A stretch of 64,000 bases of DNA from Rugamonas aquatica. Lineage in GTDB: Bacteria > Pseudomonadota > Gammaproteobacteria > Burkholderiales > Burkholderiaceae_D. The stretch is taken from positions 1 to 64,000 of the forward strand of contig NZ_WHUG01000003.1 in assembly GCF_009380215.1 (NCBI RefSeq), in the 5' to 3' direction. Positions 42,207 to 51,331 of this stretch are shown piece by piece. The position numbers were made by a program, and so were the translations under genes. Under the pieces are notes generated by a model, which saw nothing but the letters and a program-made list of their open reading frames with translations, was not told the origin of the DNA and did no database searches. Each line of letters opens with the position of its first letter. Position 1 is the first letter of the stretch.

Positions 42207-43802
42207 TTACGCAGTCATCGCCTGCTTGCCGGCGGACTCGGTGACGACTTCCTCGTCGTCGGAGCGGATCAGGTGATCGAAGGCCGACAGTGCCGCCTTC
42301 GCGCCGTCGCCGGTGGCGATGATGATCTGCTTGAACGGCACCGTGGTGACGTCGCCGGCCGCGAACACGCCGGGAATCGAGGTCTGGCCACGCGCATCGA
42401 CTTCGATCTCGCCGTGACGCGACAGCGCCACCGTGCCCTTGAGCCACTCGGTGTTCGGCACCAGGCCGATCTGCACGAACACGCCCTCCAGCTCAACCTT
42501 CTTCGCCTCGCCCGACACGCGGTCGTTGTAGCTCAGGCCGTTGACGATCTTGCCGTCGCCGTGAATCTCGGTAGTCTGCGCCGAAACAATCACGGTCACG
42601 TTGGCCAAGCTGCGCAGCTTACGCTGCAACACCGCGTCGGCACGCAGCTCGGCGCCGAACTCGATCAGCGTCACATGCTTGACCAGGCCGGCCAGGTCGA
42701 TCGCCGCTTCGACGCCGGAGTTGCCGCCACCGATCACCGCCACTCGCTTACCCTTGAACAGCGGACCGTCGCAGTGCGGGCAGTAGGCCACGCCGTGGTT
42801 GCGGTATTCCTTCTCGCCCGGCACGTTGATCTCGCGCCAGCGGGCGCCGGTCGCCAGAATCACGGATTTGGCTTTCAGGGTCGCGCCGGTGGCGGTCTGC
42901 ACTTCGATCAGCTTGCCCGGCACCAGCTTGGCGGCGCGCTGGGTGTTCATGATGTCGACTTCGTATTCCTTGACGTGCTGCTCCAGCGCCACGGCGAATT
43001 TAGGACCGTCGGTGGCCGTGACCGAGATGAAGTTCTCGATCGCCAGGGTGTCGAGCACCTGGCCGCCGAAACGCTCGGCCAGCACGCCGGTCTTGATGCC
43101 CTTGCGGGCGGCGTAGATGGCCGCCGCCGCGCCGGCAGGACCGCCGCCGACGATCAGCACGTCGAACACGTCTTTCTTGCTCAGCTCGGCTGCCTGGCGG
43201 GCGCCGGCGTTCTTGTCCAGCTTGGACAGGATCTCTTCGACGTTGGTGCGGCCCTGGCCGAAGTGCTCGCCGTTCAGGAACATCATCGGCACCGCCATGA
43301 TCTGGCGCGCCTCGACTTCTTGCGGGAACACGCCGCCATCGATGGTGGTCACTTTGATGCGCGGGTTAATCACCGACATCGCGTTCAGCGCCTGCACCAC
43401 TTCCGGGCAGTTGTGGCAGCTCAGCGAGATGAAGGTTTCGAATTCGTAATCGCCATCCAGGTTGCGGATCTGCTCGATCACGGCGTCGTCGAACTTGATG
43501 GTGTGGCCGCCCACTTGCAGCAGCGCCAGCACCAGCGAGGTGAATTCATGGCCCATCGGCACGCCGGCGAAACGCACGCCGATATCGGTGCCCGGGCGGT
43601 TGATGCTGAACGACGGTTTGCGTTCGGCATCGTCGGTGCGCTTGACCAGCGTGATCTTGTCGCTCAACAGGACGATTTCCTGGAGCAGTTCCTCCATCTC
43701 GCGGGCCTTGGCGCTGTCATCGAGAGAAGCGACGATCTCAATCGGTTGCACCACTTTTTCCAAGTAGGCTTTCAACTGGGTTTTGAGAGTTGCATCTAAC
43801 AT
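42207..43802 (-). CDS. ahpF: Alkyl hydroperoxide reductase subunit F
   Basis: A 531-residue NADH-dependent flavoprotein that reduces AhpC. The N-terminal double thioredoxin fold has its redox pair in CHNCPEVVQ. An FAD domain follows with [18 protein letters not shown]. The thioredoxin-reductase-type redox centre is [21 protein letters not shown], which includes the NADH-binding glycines. [26 protein letters not shown] forms the FAD closure. All catalytic Cys are present, and the length is standard. AAGGAAG precedes the ATG. It lies 108 nt downstream of ahpC with a hairpin between them, a common layout for one regulated operon. Confidence 0.96.
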   Translation of the reverse strand: MLDATLKTQLKAYLEKVVQPIEIVASLDDSAKAREMEELLQEIVLLSDKITLVKRTDDAERKPSFSINRPGTDIGVRFAGVPMGHEFTSLVLALLQVGGHTIKFDDAVIEQIRNLDGDYEFETFISLSCHNCPEVVQALNAMSVINPRIKVTTIDGGVFPQEVEARQIMAVPMMFLNGEHFGQGRTNVEEILSKLDKNAGARQAAELSKKDVFDVLIVGGGPAGAAAAIYAARKGIKTGVLAERFGGQVLDTLAIENFISVTATDGPKFAVALEQHVKEYEVDIMNTQRAAKLVPGKLIEVQTATGATLKAKSVILATGARWREINVPGEKEYRNHGVAYCPHCDGPLFKGKRVAVIGGGNSGVEAAIDLAGLVKHVTLIEFGAELRADAVLQRKLRSLANVTVIVSAQTTEIHGDGKIVNGLSYNDRVSGEAKKVELEGVFVQIGLVPNTEWLKGTVALSRHGEIEVDARGQTSIPGVFAAGDVTTVPFKQIIIATGDGAKAALSAFDHLIRSDDEEVVTESAGKQAMTA

Positions 43803-43835
43803 GATTTTTCTTCCTTTTTACAAATATTTAGGCGT

Positions 43836-43863
43836 ATGCCGGGCCGGACGCCCGGACCGGCAT
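43836..43863 (-). other. Hairpin between ahpC and ahpF
   Basis: ATGCCGG and CCGGCAT pair with a second inner CCGG/CCGG stem, but no T tract follows. It could be a processing or attenuation hairpin that lets ahpC be expressed more strongly than ahpF. Confidence 0.5.
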
Positions 43864-43910
43864 CGCGGTATTACTTGTGTGCTGCGGTCTCTTTCAAGAC
43901 GTGCTCAGAC

Positions 43911-44474
43911 TTAGATCTTGCCGACCAGGTCCAGCGATGGGGTCAGGGTCGCTGCGCCTTCGGTCCATTTAGCTGGGCAAACTTCGCCTGGGTGCGATGC
44001 CACGTACAGAGCGGCTTTCACTTTGCGCAGCAGTTCGGAAGCGTCGCGGCCGATGCCGTTGTCGTGCACTTCCAGCACTTTGATGAAGCCTTCCGGATTG
44101 ATGACGAAGGTACCGCGCAGTGCCAGGCCTTCTTCTTCGATCATGACTTCGAAGTTGCGCGACAGGGTGCCGGTTGGGTCGCCGATCAGCGGGTAGTTAA
44201 CTTTTTTGATTGCATCCGAGGTGTCGTGCCATGCTTTGTGCGCGAAGTGGGTGTCGGTCGACACGCCGTACACATCCACGCCCAGCTTGGCGAATTCTGG
44301 CTGGTGGTCGGCCAGGTCTTCCAGTTCGGTAGGGCACACGAAGGTGAAGTCGGCTGGGTAGAACATCAGAACGGACCACTTGCCTTTCAGGGATTCGTTG
44401 CTGACGTCGATGAATTTGCCGTTAGCGTAAGCGGTTGCCTTGAATGGTTTGATTTGGGTATTGATCAGGGACAT
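43911..44474 (-). CDS. ahpC: Alkyl hydroperoxide reductase subunit C (peroxiredoxin)
   Basis: A 187-residue typical 2-Cys peroxiredoxin. The peroxidatic Cys is in [15 protein letters not shown] and the resolving Cys in [15 protein letters not shown]-like and YF-type segments of the hyperoxidation-sensitive class are replaced by [12 protein letters not shown] and ASHPGE. The start is the ATG with GAGGAAA at 44480-44486; an upstream open frame is not used. The promoter region carries an OxyR-type tandem site. It reduces peroxides with electrons from AhpF. Confidence 0.97.
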   Translation of the reverse strand: MSLINTQIKPFKATAYANGKFIDVSNESLKGKWSVLMFYPADFTFVCPTELEDLADHQPEFAKLGVDVYGVSTDTHFAHKAWHDTSDAIKKVNYPLIGDPTGTLSRNFEVMIEEEGLALRGTFVINPEGFIKVLEVHDNGIGRDASELLRKVKAALYVASHPGEVCPAKWTEGAATLTPSLDLVGKI

Positions 44475-44541
44475 TGTGGTTTCCTCGTTGGGTTGTGAAT
44501 CATTGAGACGCCAGTTTAAGGGCTTTCGCCTCATTTGCAAA

Positions 44542-44578
44542 ATTGATTGTTCCAATAGTTTCAATAGCTACTAGCTAT
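44542..44578. promoter_or_regulatory. OxyR-type tandem binding site upstream of ahpC
   Basis: On the minus strand ATAGCTAGTAGCTAT (44564-44578) matches the ATAGnTnnnAnCTAT OxyR half-site at all ten fixed positions. Seven bases further on, ATTGGAACAATCAAT (44542-44556) matches seven of ten. This is the two-half-site architecture OxyR uses, and it lies 68-104 nt upstream of the ahpC ATG. A further ATAGCTAT lies just outside. Confidence 0.75.
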
Positions 44579-44730
44579 AGAACAAGCAAAGCGAATAGCT
44601 ATTATCCCCGTTTCGGGCAGCCTGGCGCAGCAGTGCACACTGTGGAAACGTTACCACACTCCTTTATTCCGATTGCACCATGGCTGGAGAGTTGGATAAC
44701 ATTGCCGGAATAACAGCAGGAGACCTTCCC

Positions 44731-45939
44731 ATGAACACCACAGAAATCTTCCTGATCGCGATGCTGCTGATCTTTACGGTGCCCTACCTGGTATGGCGGA
44801 TCTTCAAGACCGATTATTACGCGCCGCTGGTCATCATCCAGATCATCGGCGGCATCTTGCTGGGGCCCGGCGTGCTGGGCGCGGCCTTCCCCGAGTACCA
44901 CAAATTTGTCTTCGCGCCCGACGTGGTGAAGGCCCTGAACGGCATCGCCTGGTGGGGCGTGATGCTGTTCGTGATGATCGCCGGCATCGAGCTGGACCTG
45001 AAAAAAGTCTGGCAATACCGCCGCGAGAGCGCGACCACGGCCAGCTTCGCGCTCGGCATGCCGCTGGTGTTCGGCTGCGCCGCCGCCGTGCTGCTGCTGG
45101 GCTACCAGGGCTGGAAGGGCGCCAAGGGCCTGGACTGGCAATTCACGCTGGGCGTGGGCATGGCCTGCGCCGTGACCGCGCTGCCGGTGCTGGTGCTGCT
45201 GCTGGAAAAACTCGACATCCTGCGCCAGCCCATGGGCCAGCGCATCCTGCGTTACGCCAGCCTCGACGACGTGGCGATCTGGGGCGTGCTGGCGCTGATC
45301 CTGCTCGACTGGGAACGCGTAGGCCGCCAGCTCAGCTTCATCCTGGCGTTCGGCGTGCTGACCTTTGTGTTCCGCCGCATCATGGCGCGTCTGCAAGAGA
45401 ACGACCGCTGGTACGCGGCGCTGATCTGGCTGGTGATCTGCAGCTTCGGTTCCGACTGGGCCGGCCTGCACTTCATGGTGGGTGCCTTCCTGGCCGGCGT
45501 GGTGATGGACGCGGAGTGGTTCGACCGCGCCACGCTCGACACGCTGTTCAAGCATGTACTGCTGATCCTGATGCCGGTGTTCTTCCTCAGCACCGGCCTG
45601 CGCACCAAGTGGGAGCTGGGCGGCTATTCGGTGTTCTTCGTCGGCGGCTTATTGCTGCTGGCTTCGGTTGGCGGCAAGCTGGTCGGTGTTCACATCGCCG
45701 GCAGGATGCTGAAGTGGAAATCGGGCGAAGCATCGATCATCGGCTGGCTGTTGCAGACCAAGGGCCTGATTGAAATCATCTTCGCCAACATCCTGCTCGA
45801 CAAGCAGATCATCACCAACGAAACCTTCACAGCCCTGCTGCTGATGGCGGCCACCAGCACCATGCTGACTATTCCGGTCGTGCATCCCAAGCTGAACCGC
45901 TCGGCGCATGCGGGGCTGGTGCAGCAGGCCAGTTCCTGA
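44731..45939 (+). CDS. CPA2-type cation:proton antiporter
   Basis: A 402-residue membrane protein of the monovalent cation:proton antiporter-2 family. Twelve or so hydrophobic segments include IIGGILLGPGVLGAAFPEY, GVMLFVMIAGIELDLKKVWQY (the family's A-G-x-E/D-L-D loop), ALPVLVLLLEKLDILRQPMGQ and GAFLAGVVMDAEWFDRATLD. The soluble TrkA-N/C domain found in KefB/C is missing. I use the ATG at 44731 with AGGAG 8 nt upstream. It shares the intergenic region with ahpC and may be controlled separately. The likely substrate is K+ or Na+. Confidence 0.88.
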   Translation: MNTTEIFLIAMLLIFTVPYLVWRIFKTDYYAPLVIIQIIGGILLGPGVLGAAFPEYHKFVFAPDVVKALNGIAWWGVMLFVMIAGIELDLKKVWQYRRESATTASFALGMPLVFGCAAAVLLLGYQGWKGAKGLDWQFTLGVGMACAVTALPVLVLLLEKLDILRQPMGQRILRYASLDDVAIWGVLALILLDWERVGRQLSFILAFGVLTFVFRRIMARLQENDRWYAALIWLVICSFGSDWAGLHFMVGAFLAGVVMDAEWFDRATLDTLFKHVLLILMPVFFLSTGLRTKWELGGYSVFFVGGLLLLASVGGKLVGVHIAGRMLKWKSGEASIIGWLLQTKGLIEIIFANILLDKQIITNETFTALLLMAATSTMLTIPVVHPKLNRSAHAGLVQQASS

Positions 45940-45976
45940 GCCGGCTTCAACTACATCGCAACGCCAGGGCGGCCGT

Positions 45977-46963
45977 TCATCGTCGCGTCCTGGCGCTGGC
46001 CATGCGTTCGCCGGCGGGGTCGCCTTCGATGGCATGCGGATCGCCCGGTTCAAGGACACTGCCGACCTCAACTTCCTGAGGCCATTGCGGAATCTTGCTG
46101 GTACGCATAGCCACGAAACGGAACAGGCTGACAACAAGGCAAACCGGGAAGAGCAAACAATACAGCACCACGTTGGCAGACGCGATATTGGCGAATACCC
46201 GTTCCGCACCGACCCTGAAACTCTCGCGCCGCTCGGCGATCGGCATGCAAAACTGCACTTGCCCGGCAACCGCCTGCGGGCCGTCCTCCATGTAGCGGCG
46301 GATGAATTCCCAGTGTCCCCGGACGTAATCCTCCACCGAAGAGTACGCGCGGGCGGGATTGATGTCATTGGCGTTCAGCGAGCCGACATAGCTCAACGCA
46401 AAAGACTCCTGCACCGTTTCCTGGTCCGGCGCCAGCACATGTCCACGCACTTCCCACTCGTCCCATTGCGCCATATGCCCTAGCGTGAAAAACAGCTTAT
46501 CCCACGGCACAGTCAACACCGTGCCATCGGGGCGGAAGACATGCACCATGCGCGTCTTGCGGTTGAAACGCATCGGATAGTGGGTATAGGCAAACGATTC
46601 CTTGAGCAGCAACCATCCGGCCGCAGCCAGCAGCGGCAACATGATCACCCCTACAATCGTCAACAGCGTCGCATCATCGGTTTCACCGTGAAAATCAGGC
46701 GGCCGCGTCAACGCCAGATGCACCATCGCGAAAAAGAGCGCGGCACACATGCCGATAATGACCAGCGTGATCGCCGTGATCATGCCTTTCCAGGCGAACC
46801 ATTTGTCCACCGACTCCAGATAAGTGGAATTCATCTTGATGACGCTGAGCTGATAATGCGGCTCGACATTTGCGCGCACCTGTTGCTTGAGCTGATGCGC
46901 CCGCTCCTGATCAGTCAGCGCCCGATGCGCCCGGTATTTCGTAATGAGACCTGAAAATTCCAT
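45977..46963 (-). CDS. Membrane protein, DUF6708-like, last gene of the T6SS island
   Basis: A 328-residue protein with two hydrophobic segments near residues 65-125 (ITAITLVIIGMCAALFFAMVHLAL, LTIVGVIMLPLLAAAGWLLLK) and a third near residue 275. Between them is a soluble part with VHVFRPDGTVLTVPWDKLFF and VRGHWEFIRRYMEDGP, which I recall from DUF6708 proteins that often accompany T6SS vgrG effector islands. It begins 8 nt after the stop of another membrane protein gene. The location at the 3' end of the immunity array suggests an effector- or immunity-related role, but none is proven. Confidence 0.6.
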   Translation of the reverse strand: MEFSGLITKYRAHRALTDQERAHQLKQQVRANVEPHYQLSVIKMNSTYLESVDKWFAWKGMITAITLVIIGMCAALFFAMVHLALTRPPDFHGETDDATLLTIVGVIMLPLLAAAGWLLLKESFAYTHYPMRFNRKTRMVHVFRPDGTVLTVPWDKLFFTLGHMAQWDEWEVRGHVLAPDQETVQESFALSYVGSLNANDINPARAYSSVEDYVRGHWEFIRRYMEDGPQAVAGQVQFCMPIAERRESFRVGAERVFANIASANVVLYCLLFPVCLVVSLFRFVAMRTSKIPQWPQEVEVGSVLEPGDPHAIEGDPAGERMASARTRR

Positions 46964-46971
46964 GAGCAACC

Positions 46972-48465
46972 CTACTTGAATCCACACCCAATACCGGCCT
47001 GCGCAGCAAGCGGGAAGTACAGGCGCTCTTCTGCCGGTATCGTGCCATCCCGGTAGCGGCGGTCTTCCCAAATCAAACGCCAGTTGACGCTGAGTGCATT
47101 GCCGGTACTTCCCGCGCCGTCGGTTTCCCATAATGTCGGCGCAGGGGTGCCGCCCAGCAGATAGTTCATGCAGCCATCCTGGATGTGCGGCTCATAGATC
47201 CCGAACACAGGTACCTCGGTGCCGCTGCGTACCACCGTCTCGCCGGCAGGCAGCGGCACATCGTCCAGCTGTGCGGGCAGCGGCAACTGCGCATACAACG
47301 CAGGCCAGAAGCTGTCCCATGCCTCGGGTGCCGGGGTGTCCGCCATGCGCGGCTGCAAATAGCCGCGATCGGCGACCGCCAAAACAAATTCACGCATCAG
47401 ATCTTCCATCGCCGGCACGTACTTGCCGGAGTAAGTATGGTCGCCCCGTGGGCCGTTGTTGATCAATTCGACGTACCAATGTTCCGACAAGATCGTCGCA
47501 TCAACCATCGCGCCTCGGCTGTTCTGCAGAAAAACGGTGCGGTCGCCCTGCCGCAGACGGTCCAGCGCTTGCTCATACGAGGCCTGAGCCTTGACCACCA
47601 TGCTCAAAAAAGGCGTCCAGTTCGCCTCAAACATCGAGCCCGCAACGATGGGTTGCTCACGCACCTGCTTAGCGAATACATCGGCAAAGCGGTCGAAAAT
47701 TTCCGCCTCGCGCGACCATGCCGTATAACTGGTCTTGCGTTTGAGGTACCAGAAGATCTTGCGGCGGTCATCATCTGTCATACCGGTACTCAGCGTCGTC
47801 TTACTTTGCTGGTCGGAGTATCGATAGCTCCAGGGCGTGACCAAGGGAGGCAATGTATTCGTCGACGCAGCCAACGCCTTCTGCGCCTGCTTATGCAGCT
47901 GCCACAAATCGACCATCTCGGGGTGCTCATAACCAAAAGCCCGCAGGACTTCGGTTGTCTGACGCGCAAAGCCCTTGAAGCGCAGGCGTATCATCACCGT
48001 AATCGCCAGCGTCACGAAAAAGACCAGGGAATAGAAGAGGAGCTCGGCAGAGAAAGCATGCGTTCCAAAGTCTGGATCGACAAAGAACTCGGAGATGCCC
48101 ACCAGGACTACCGCCGTTGCGGGGTACAAGAAACTCCATCGGATGTCGCATAGCTTCTGTGCGGCATGGCCACGAACCTGATGCGGTGGCATCCAGAGCA
48201 TGCGTGTGCCGGGATTTCTTGCGGCGTGGACTGTGGAAAATTCTCCCTCCGGCTCCACGATAAATTCCATGTAGTCGCCGTCGTGGAATTCCACTTTATG
48301 AAAGGCGCCGCGCAGCTCCACCCCATCGACCGAGCAAGCAAAGAAATCCATTCTGATCTCAGCGCCAGCGCTGGCATATTCAATGCGCAAATTTTCGACG
48401 ACACCGTCAACCCTCTTCAACGGGCGTTCGAAATTTTTCATGCTATTTTTTTGAGGCCGGGTCAT
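46972..48465 (-). CDS. Large membrane protein of unknown function, T6SS island
   Basis: A 497-residue protein with two adjacent hydrophobic segments (about residues 107-160: FLYPATAVVLVGISEFF and ELLFYSLVFFVTLAITVMIRL) that separate an N-terminal beta-rich part from a C-terminal soluble part. The ATG at 48465 has GGGGA 6 nt upstream and overlaps the preceding gene by 23 nt; the ATG at 48441 (MKNF) follows that gene's stop by 1 nt. The family is not recognised. It sits between a secreted protein gene and a DUF6708-like gene and is tightly linked to both. Confidence 0.55.
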   Translation of the reverse strand: MTRPQKNSMKNFERPLKRVDGVVENLRIEYASAGAEIRMDFFACSVDGVELRGAFHKVEFHDGDYMEFIVEPEGEFSTVHAARNPGTRMLWMPPHQVRGHAAQKLCDIRWSFLYPATAVVLVGISEFFVDPDFGTHAFSAELLFYSLVFFVTLAITVMIRLRFKGFARQTTEVLRAFGYEHPEMVDLWQLHKQAQKALAASTNTLPPLVTPWSYRYSDQQSKTTLSTGMTDDDRRKIFWYLKRKTSYTAWSREAEIFDRFADVFAKQVREQPIVAGSMFEANWTPFLSMVVKAQASYEQALDRLRQGDRTVFLQNSRGAMVDATILSEHWYVELINNGPRGDHTYSGKYVPAMEDLMREFVLAVADRGYLQPRMADTPAPEAWDSFWPALYAQLPLPAQLDDVPLPAGETVVRSGTEVPVFGIYEPHIQDGCMNYLLGGTPAPTLWETDGAGSTGNALSVNWRLIWEDRRYRDGTIPAEERLYFPLAAQAGIGCGFK

Positions 48466-48952
48466 AAAGTTCCCCGGTAATTTTTGGCGTGAAATTCAAC
48501 TTTACGGCGGGCGGATAAACATCGTCCGGATCATCAAACTGCAAGTTGAAGTTCGCCTCTTGCTTGAACGGACGAATGCCGCCGGGCTTGCTGAAGGATA
48601 GACCTATGCCAATTTCATAGGTGGTCGCATTGCGGCAGCTTGCCGCGACTTTCTTCAATTGAACGCACATATTGCATTCGACTGAGCTGGCCACGATTTT
48701 GCGGGGGATCAGCAGCAATCTGTAAGGCGTTGCAGCGATCTCATAGTCGCTAACGCGATCGGGAGGCGCAGCGTAACGTCCGAAACTGACCGGGCCATTG
48801 ACCAGTTCACCTTTTTGATCGACAAGGAAAGCCGCCGGACCTTTTTCTTTAGCGAGCTTCGCACATACCTGCCCCATCCCGCTCGCCTGCGCACCAGCAG
48901 CGGCCAGTACAGCAGCCGCCATCACGCATGACAAAAATCGATTCAAATTCAC
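48443..48952 (-). CDS. Secreted protein of unknown function, T6SS island
   Basis: A 169-residue protein. A GTG start with GGAA upstream gives a clean signal peptide, NRFLSCVMAAAVLAAAGAQA; a TTG four codons earlier is also possible. The mature part holds six Cys, two of them in the CNMC pair of VECNMCVQLKKVAASCRN. Its end overlaps the next gene. No homology is recognised. Periplasmic export, disulphide-prone cysteines and location after the immunity genes would fit a periplasmic immunity or chaperone protein, but that is inference. Confidence 0.55.
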   Translation of the reverse strand: MNLNRFLSCVMAAAVLAAAGAQASGMGQVCAKLAKEKGPAAFLVDQKGELVNGPVSFGRYAAPPDRVSDYEIAATPYRLLLIPRKIVASSVECNMCVQLKKVAASCRNATTYEIGIGLSFSKPGGIRPFKQEANFNLQFDDPDDVYPPAVKLNFTPKITGELYDPASKK

Positions 48953-49110
48953 CTTGGTTTCCAATCAGTTCTTTAAGAAACTCGTTGTACCTGAATCCGA
49001 ACTCAAGCCTGCAGAATTCGACGGGAAACGAAATAAACAATATAAAACAATAGGCCAGCGTCAGCGCTGCTACCAATTTTTGAGGTATCGTCCAGGACCA
49101 GGCCGAAACA
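48953..49110 (-). pseudogene. Possible remnant of a membrane protein gene
   Basis: Past the last immunity gene, a minus-strand frame reads SWTIPQKLVAALTLAYCFIL and then FISFPVEFCRLEF, with one clear hydrophobic segment. It has no good start codon (only TTG at 49076), and its 3' end runs out of frame into the next gene. It may be a decayed gene fragment or chance. Confidence 0.3.
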
Positions 49111-50115
49111 TCAATCGCCCATGTACCTCCACACGGTTATTCCGTAGCTGGCATCCTCAGCTTGCATAATTTCTCCAACAGCAAACTTGCGCTGTTGCAG
49201 AGGGATATCCAGTGTCTCCCAGGTTCCGCTCTTCGGACACGTCTGCCCGGATTTCATGCGCAGTTCCTGATCTTCAGGCTTTGCTCCGCTGGAGCGAGGA
49301 GCATCAATACTGCGGGCAAAGGCGACAAGGTCAGCAGGGTAGAATTCGGCGTCTCGATAGGAGCTATCATCAATATCGAGCAAATAGGTAATAGCGGCCG
49401 CCTCCCACGCCCAATAGCCCTTAAATTGATCACCTCTTTTATGACTGTCATAATAAGGTTCACGCTTGCTCGCATGGTACCAATCGCCCAAGTATTCCTT
49501 CATGAGTTGAGCTCGCGCTTCACTTGGAGCCGAGAATATTTTTAACGTTTTAAAGTATGGCAAATGACGGGGACAGTCATCAGGTAACTCTCCTCGATTG
49601 TCTAAGTACGGTGCAAGCAAACGTTCCAGCATGCCATCTTTGCGAGGATTGTTAAAGTCGACAATAGGAGAAACTCGCTTAAGTAGCTTACCCCACCCAA
49701 ATAATATTGCAAAACAGATCAACTGATTTGCGAATATGAAATGCGTGTCAAGCAAAGGCAACGCTGCAACCGTGCCTGAAGAGCTTTGGCCTGATTCCTG
49801 AAAGATTCGCCATTCTTCGGCATAGCCTTCCCAATACTCCAAAATTGTCGGATAAATTTTTGCCAAGTCTTCAATGGCATGTCCACCGCTATAACAATTA
49901 GCGAGATAAACTAATGAGTCCCAAGCCCTCTGCTCAAGTTGAGCCGCTGAATCATAAAAAATTATAGACTGCCCTTCGGGCATCGACACAGACCTAGATT
50001 CACGTACGACACTAAAGCCTTCGATCATTTCATCAAAATTATATTTATATACCTTATAATTTAACAAAGGATCACGCTTCTTTAATAGAAAAGCGTCTAA
50101 AGTAAATTTATTCAT
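49111..50115 (-). CDS. PoNi-type immunity protein, paralogue 1 (type A)
   Basis: A 334-residue protein. The N-terminal PoNi_N (DUF1910-like) region (about 1-130) has FLLKKRDPLLNYKVYKYNFDEMIEG. The PoNi_C (DUF1911-like) region has FGWGKLLKRVSPIVDFNNPRKDGMLERLLAPYLDN, then YLGDWYHASKREPYYDSHKRGD and GYWAWEAAAITYLLDIDDSSYRD. A tail of about 50 residues carries CPKSGTWETLDIPLQQ...GEIMQAEDASYGITVWRY. Families of this type neutralise PoNe DNase effectors of T6SS. It is the last of five paralogues and pairs with paralogue 2 as a type B-type A couple. GC content is clearly lower than in the flanks. Confidence 0.88.
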   Translation of the reverse strand: MNKFTLDAFLLKKRDPLLNYKVYKYNFDEMIEGFSVVRESRSVSMPEGQSIIFYDSAAQLEQRAWDSLVYLANCYSGGHAIEDLAKIYPTILEYWEGYAEEWRIFQESGQSSSGTVAALPLLDTHFIFANQLICFAILFGWGKLLKRVSPIVDFNNPRKDGMLERLLAPYLDNRGELPDDCPRHLPYFKTLKIFSAPSEARAQLMKEYLGDWYHASKREPYYDSHKRGDQFKGYWAWEAAAITYLLDIDDSSYRDAEFYPADLVAFARSIDAPRSSGAKPEDQELRMKSGQTCPKSGTWETLDIPLQQRKFAVGEIMQAEDASYGITVWRYMGD

Positions 50116-50169
50116 TTCATCAATGAAAAGCCAGCAGGTCGACGGAAAGTGCATGTTTTGCAATTGGCC

Positions 50170-51174
50170 TTAAGTGCTTAGATATCTCCAGACAGTTAAA
50201 CCATAAGCTGCATCTGTGGCCTGCATGATTTCCCCCTGCTCAAACCTTCGATGCTGAAGCGGGATATCAAGCGTTTCCCACATGCCAGCCTTGGGGCACG
50301 CAGTGCCAGACTTGGCTCGAAGTCCAAAATTTTCAGGAGCTGGTTGAGCTGCCAGAGGAGCATTGATGCTCCTGGCAAAATCCACTAAATCAGCGGGGTA
50401 GAACTTTGCATTACGATAACTTGTGTCATCAATCTCAAGAATATAGGTAATTGCAGCAGCTTCCCATGCCCAGTATCCGGTGAATTGGTCCCCTCTTTTA
50501 TGGCTATCATAATAAGGTTCACGTCTACTCGCATGATACCAGTCGTCTAAATATTCAGCCATCAGTTGAGAACGCATTTCGGCAGGTGCGGAAAATATTT
50601 TTAACGTCTTATAATAGGGGAGATGACGCATACACTCATCCGGCAATTCGCAGCGATTATCGACATAGGATTTCAGCATGCGTTCCAGCATTCCATCTTT
50701 ACCTGGATTATTGAAATCGATAATAGACGAAATCTCTTTTAACTCATTTGAAAATCCGAATAATATCGAAAAGCAGACAAGCTGATTTGCACAGGGAAAA
50801 TCAGTACCTAACAAAGCGACGGTCGCAACCTTGTTAACAGAACCTTCTTCTGACTCTTGGAATATAATCCAAGATTTAGAAAATTCTTTCCAATATTCTA
50901 AAATTGTTGGATAAATCTCAGCTAAATCTTCAACAACATGCCCTGCACTGTAACAGTTTGTCAAAAATACTAACGAATCCCATGCCCTTTGCTTCAATTG
51001 AACAGCCGCACCATAAAATGATATCGGCTTTCCCGCTGGAATTGGTTTCGCTAGAGATTTTCGAACTATATCAAATCCCTCAAGCATTTCATCATAGTTA
51101 TATTCGTATGCTTTATAACTCAAAAGAAAATCACGTTTTCTTAAGGAAAAATCGTGTGAAGTAAATTTATCCAT
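50170..51174 (-). CDS. PoNi-type immunity protein, paralogue 2 (type B)
   Basis: 334 residues with the PoNi_N and PoNi_C layout of its neighbours and the CPKAGMWETLDIPLQHRRFEQGE tail. It is closest to paralogue 5: both have DEMLEGF(D/E)IVRKSL, LLKSYVDNR-type and CMRHLPYFKTLKI-type segments and the type B tail (LRAKSGTACPK...VWRYLS). A decayed fragment of the effector N-terminus lies directly upstream (51255-51305), and paralogue 1 starts 54 nt downstream. Ribosome sites in this array are poor and coding is AT-rich. Confidence 0.88.
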   Translation of the reverse strand: MDKFTSHDFSLRKRDFLLSYKAYEYNYDEMLEGFDIVRKSLAKPIPAGKPISFYGAAVQLKQRAWDSLVFLTNCYSAGHVVEDLAEIYPTILEYWKEFSKSWIIFQESEEGSVNKVATVALLGTDFPCANQLVCFSILFGFSNELKEISSIIDFNNPGKDGMLERMLKSYVDNRCELPDECMRHLPYYKTLKIFSAPAEMRSQLMAEYLDDWYHASRREPYYDSHKRGDQFTGYWAWEAAAITYILEIDDTSYRNAKFYPADLVDFARSINAPLAAQPAPENFGLRAKSGTACPKAGMWETLDIPLQHRRFEQGEIMQATDAAYGLTVWRYLST

Positions 51175-51254
51175 TCTAAATTTTAGTGACTTCCAATTGA
51201 GCAATTTTACATCGTGATTGCTTGTTTATTATTTTAATAACCATCCATTCATCA

Positions 51255-51305
51255 TCTCACACCCAATATGGCGGCGCTGATGATGTGTGAAGGTGAACTG
51301 TCGGA
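51255..51305 (-). pseudogene. Remnant 1 of the effector N-terminus
   Basis: Between immunity paralogues 3 and 2, the minus strand encodes SDSSPSHIISAAILGV. This matches SGSSPSHIIITGILGV of the intact effector (codons at 55875-55942) with about 40 of 53 bases identical. Stops bracket it, so it is a relic of a deleted toxin gene. Confidence 0.8.
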
Positions 51306-51331
51306 ACTTGTGGTTAATCGCTTGCACATTG

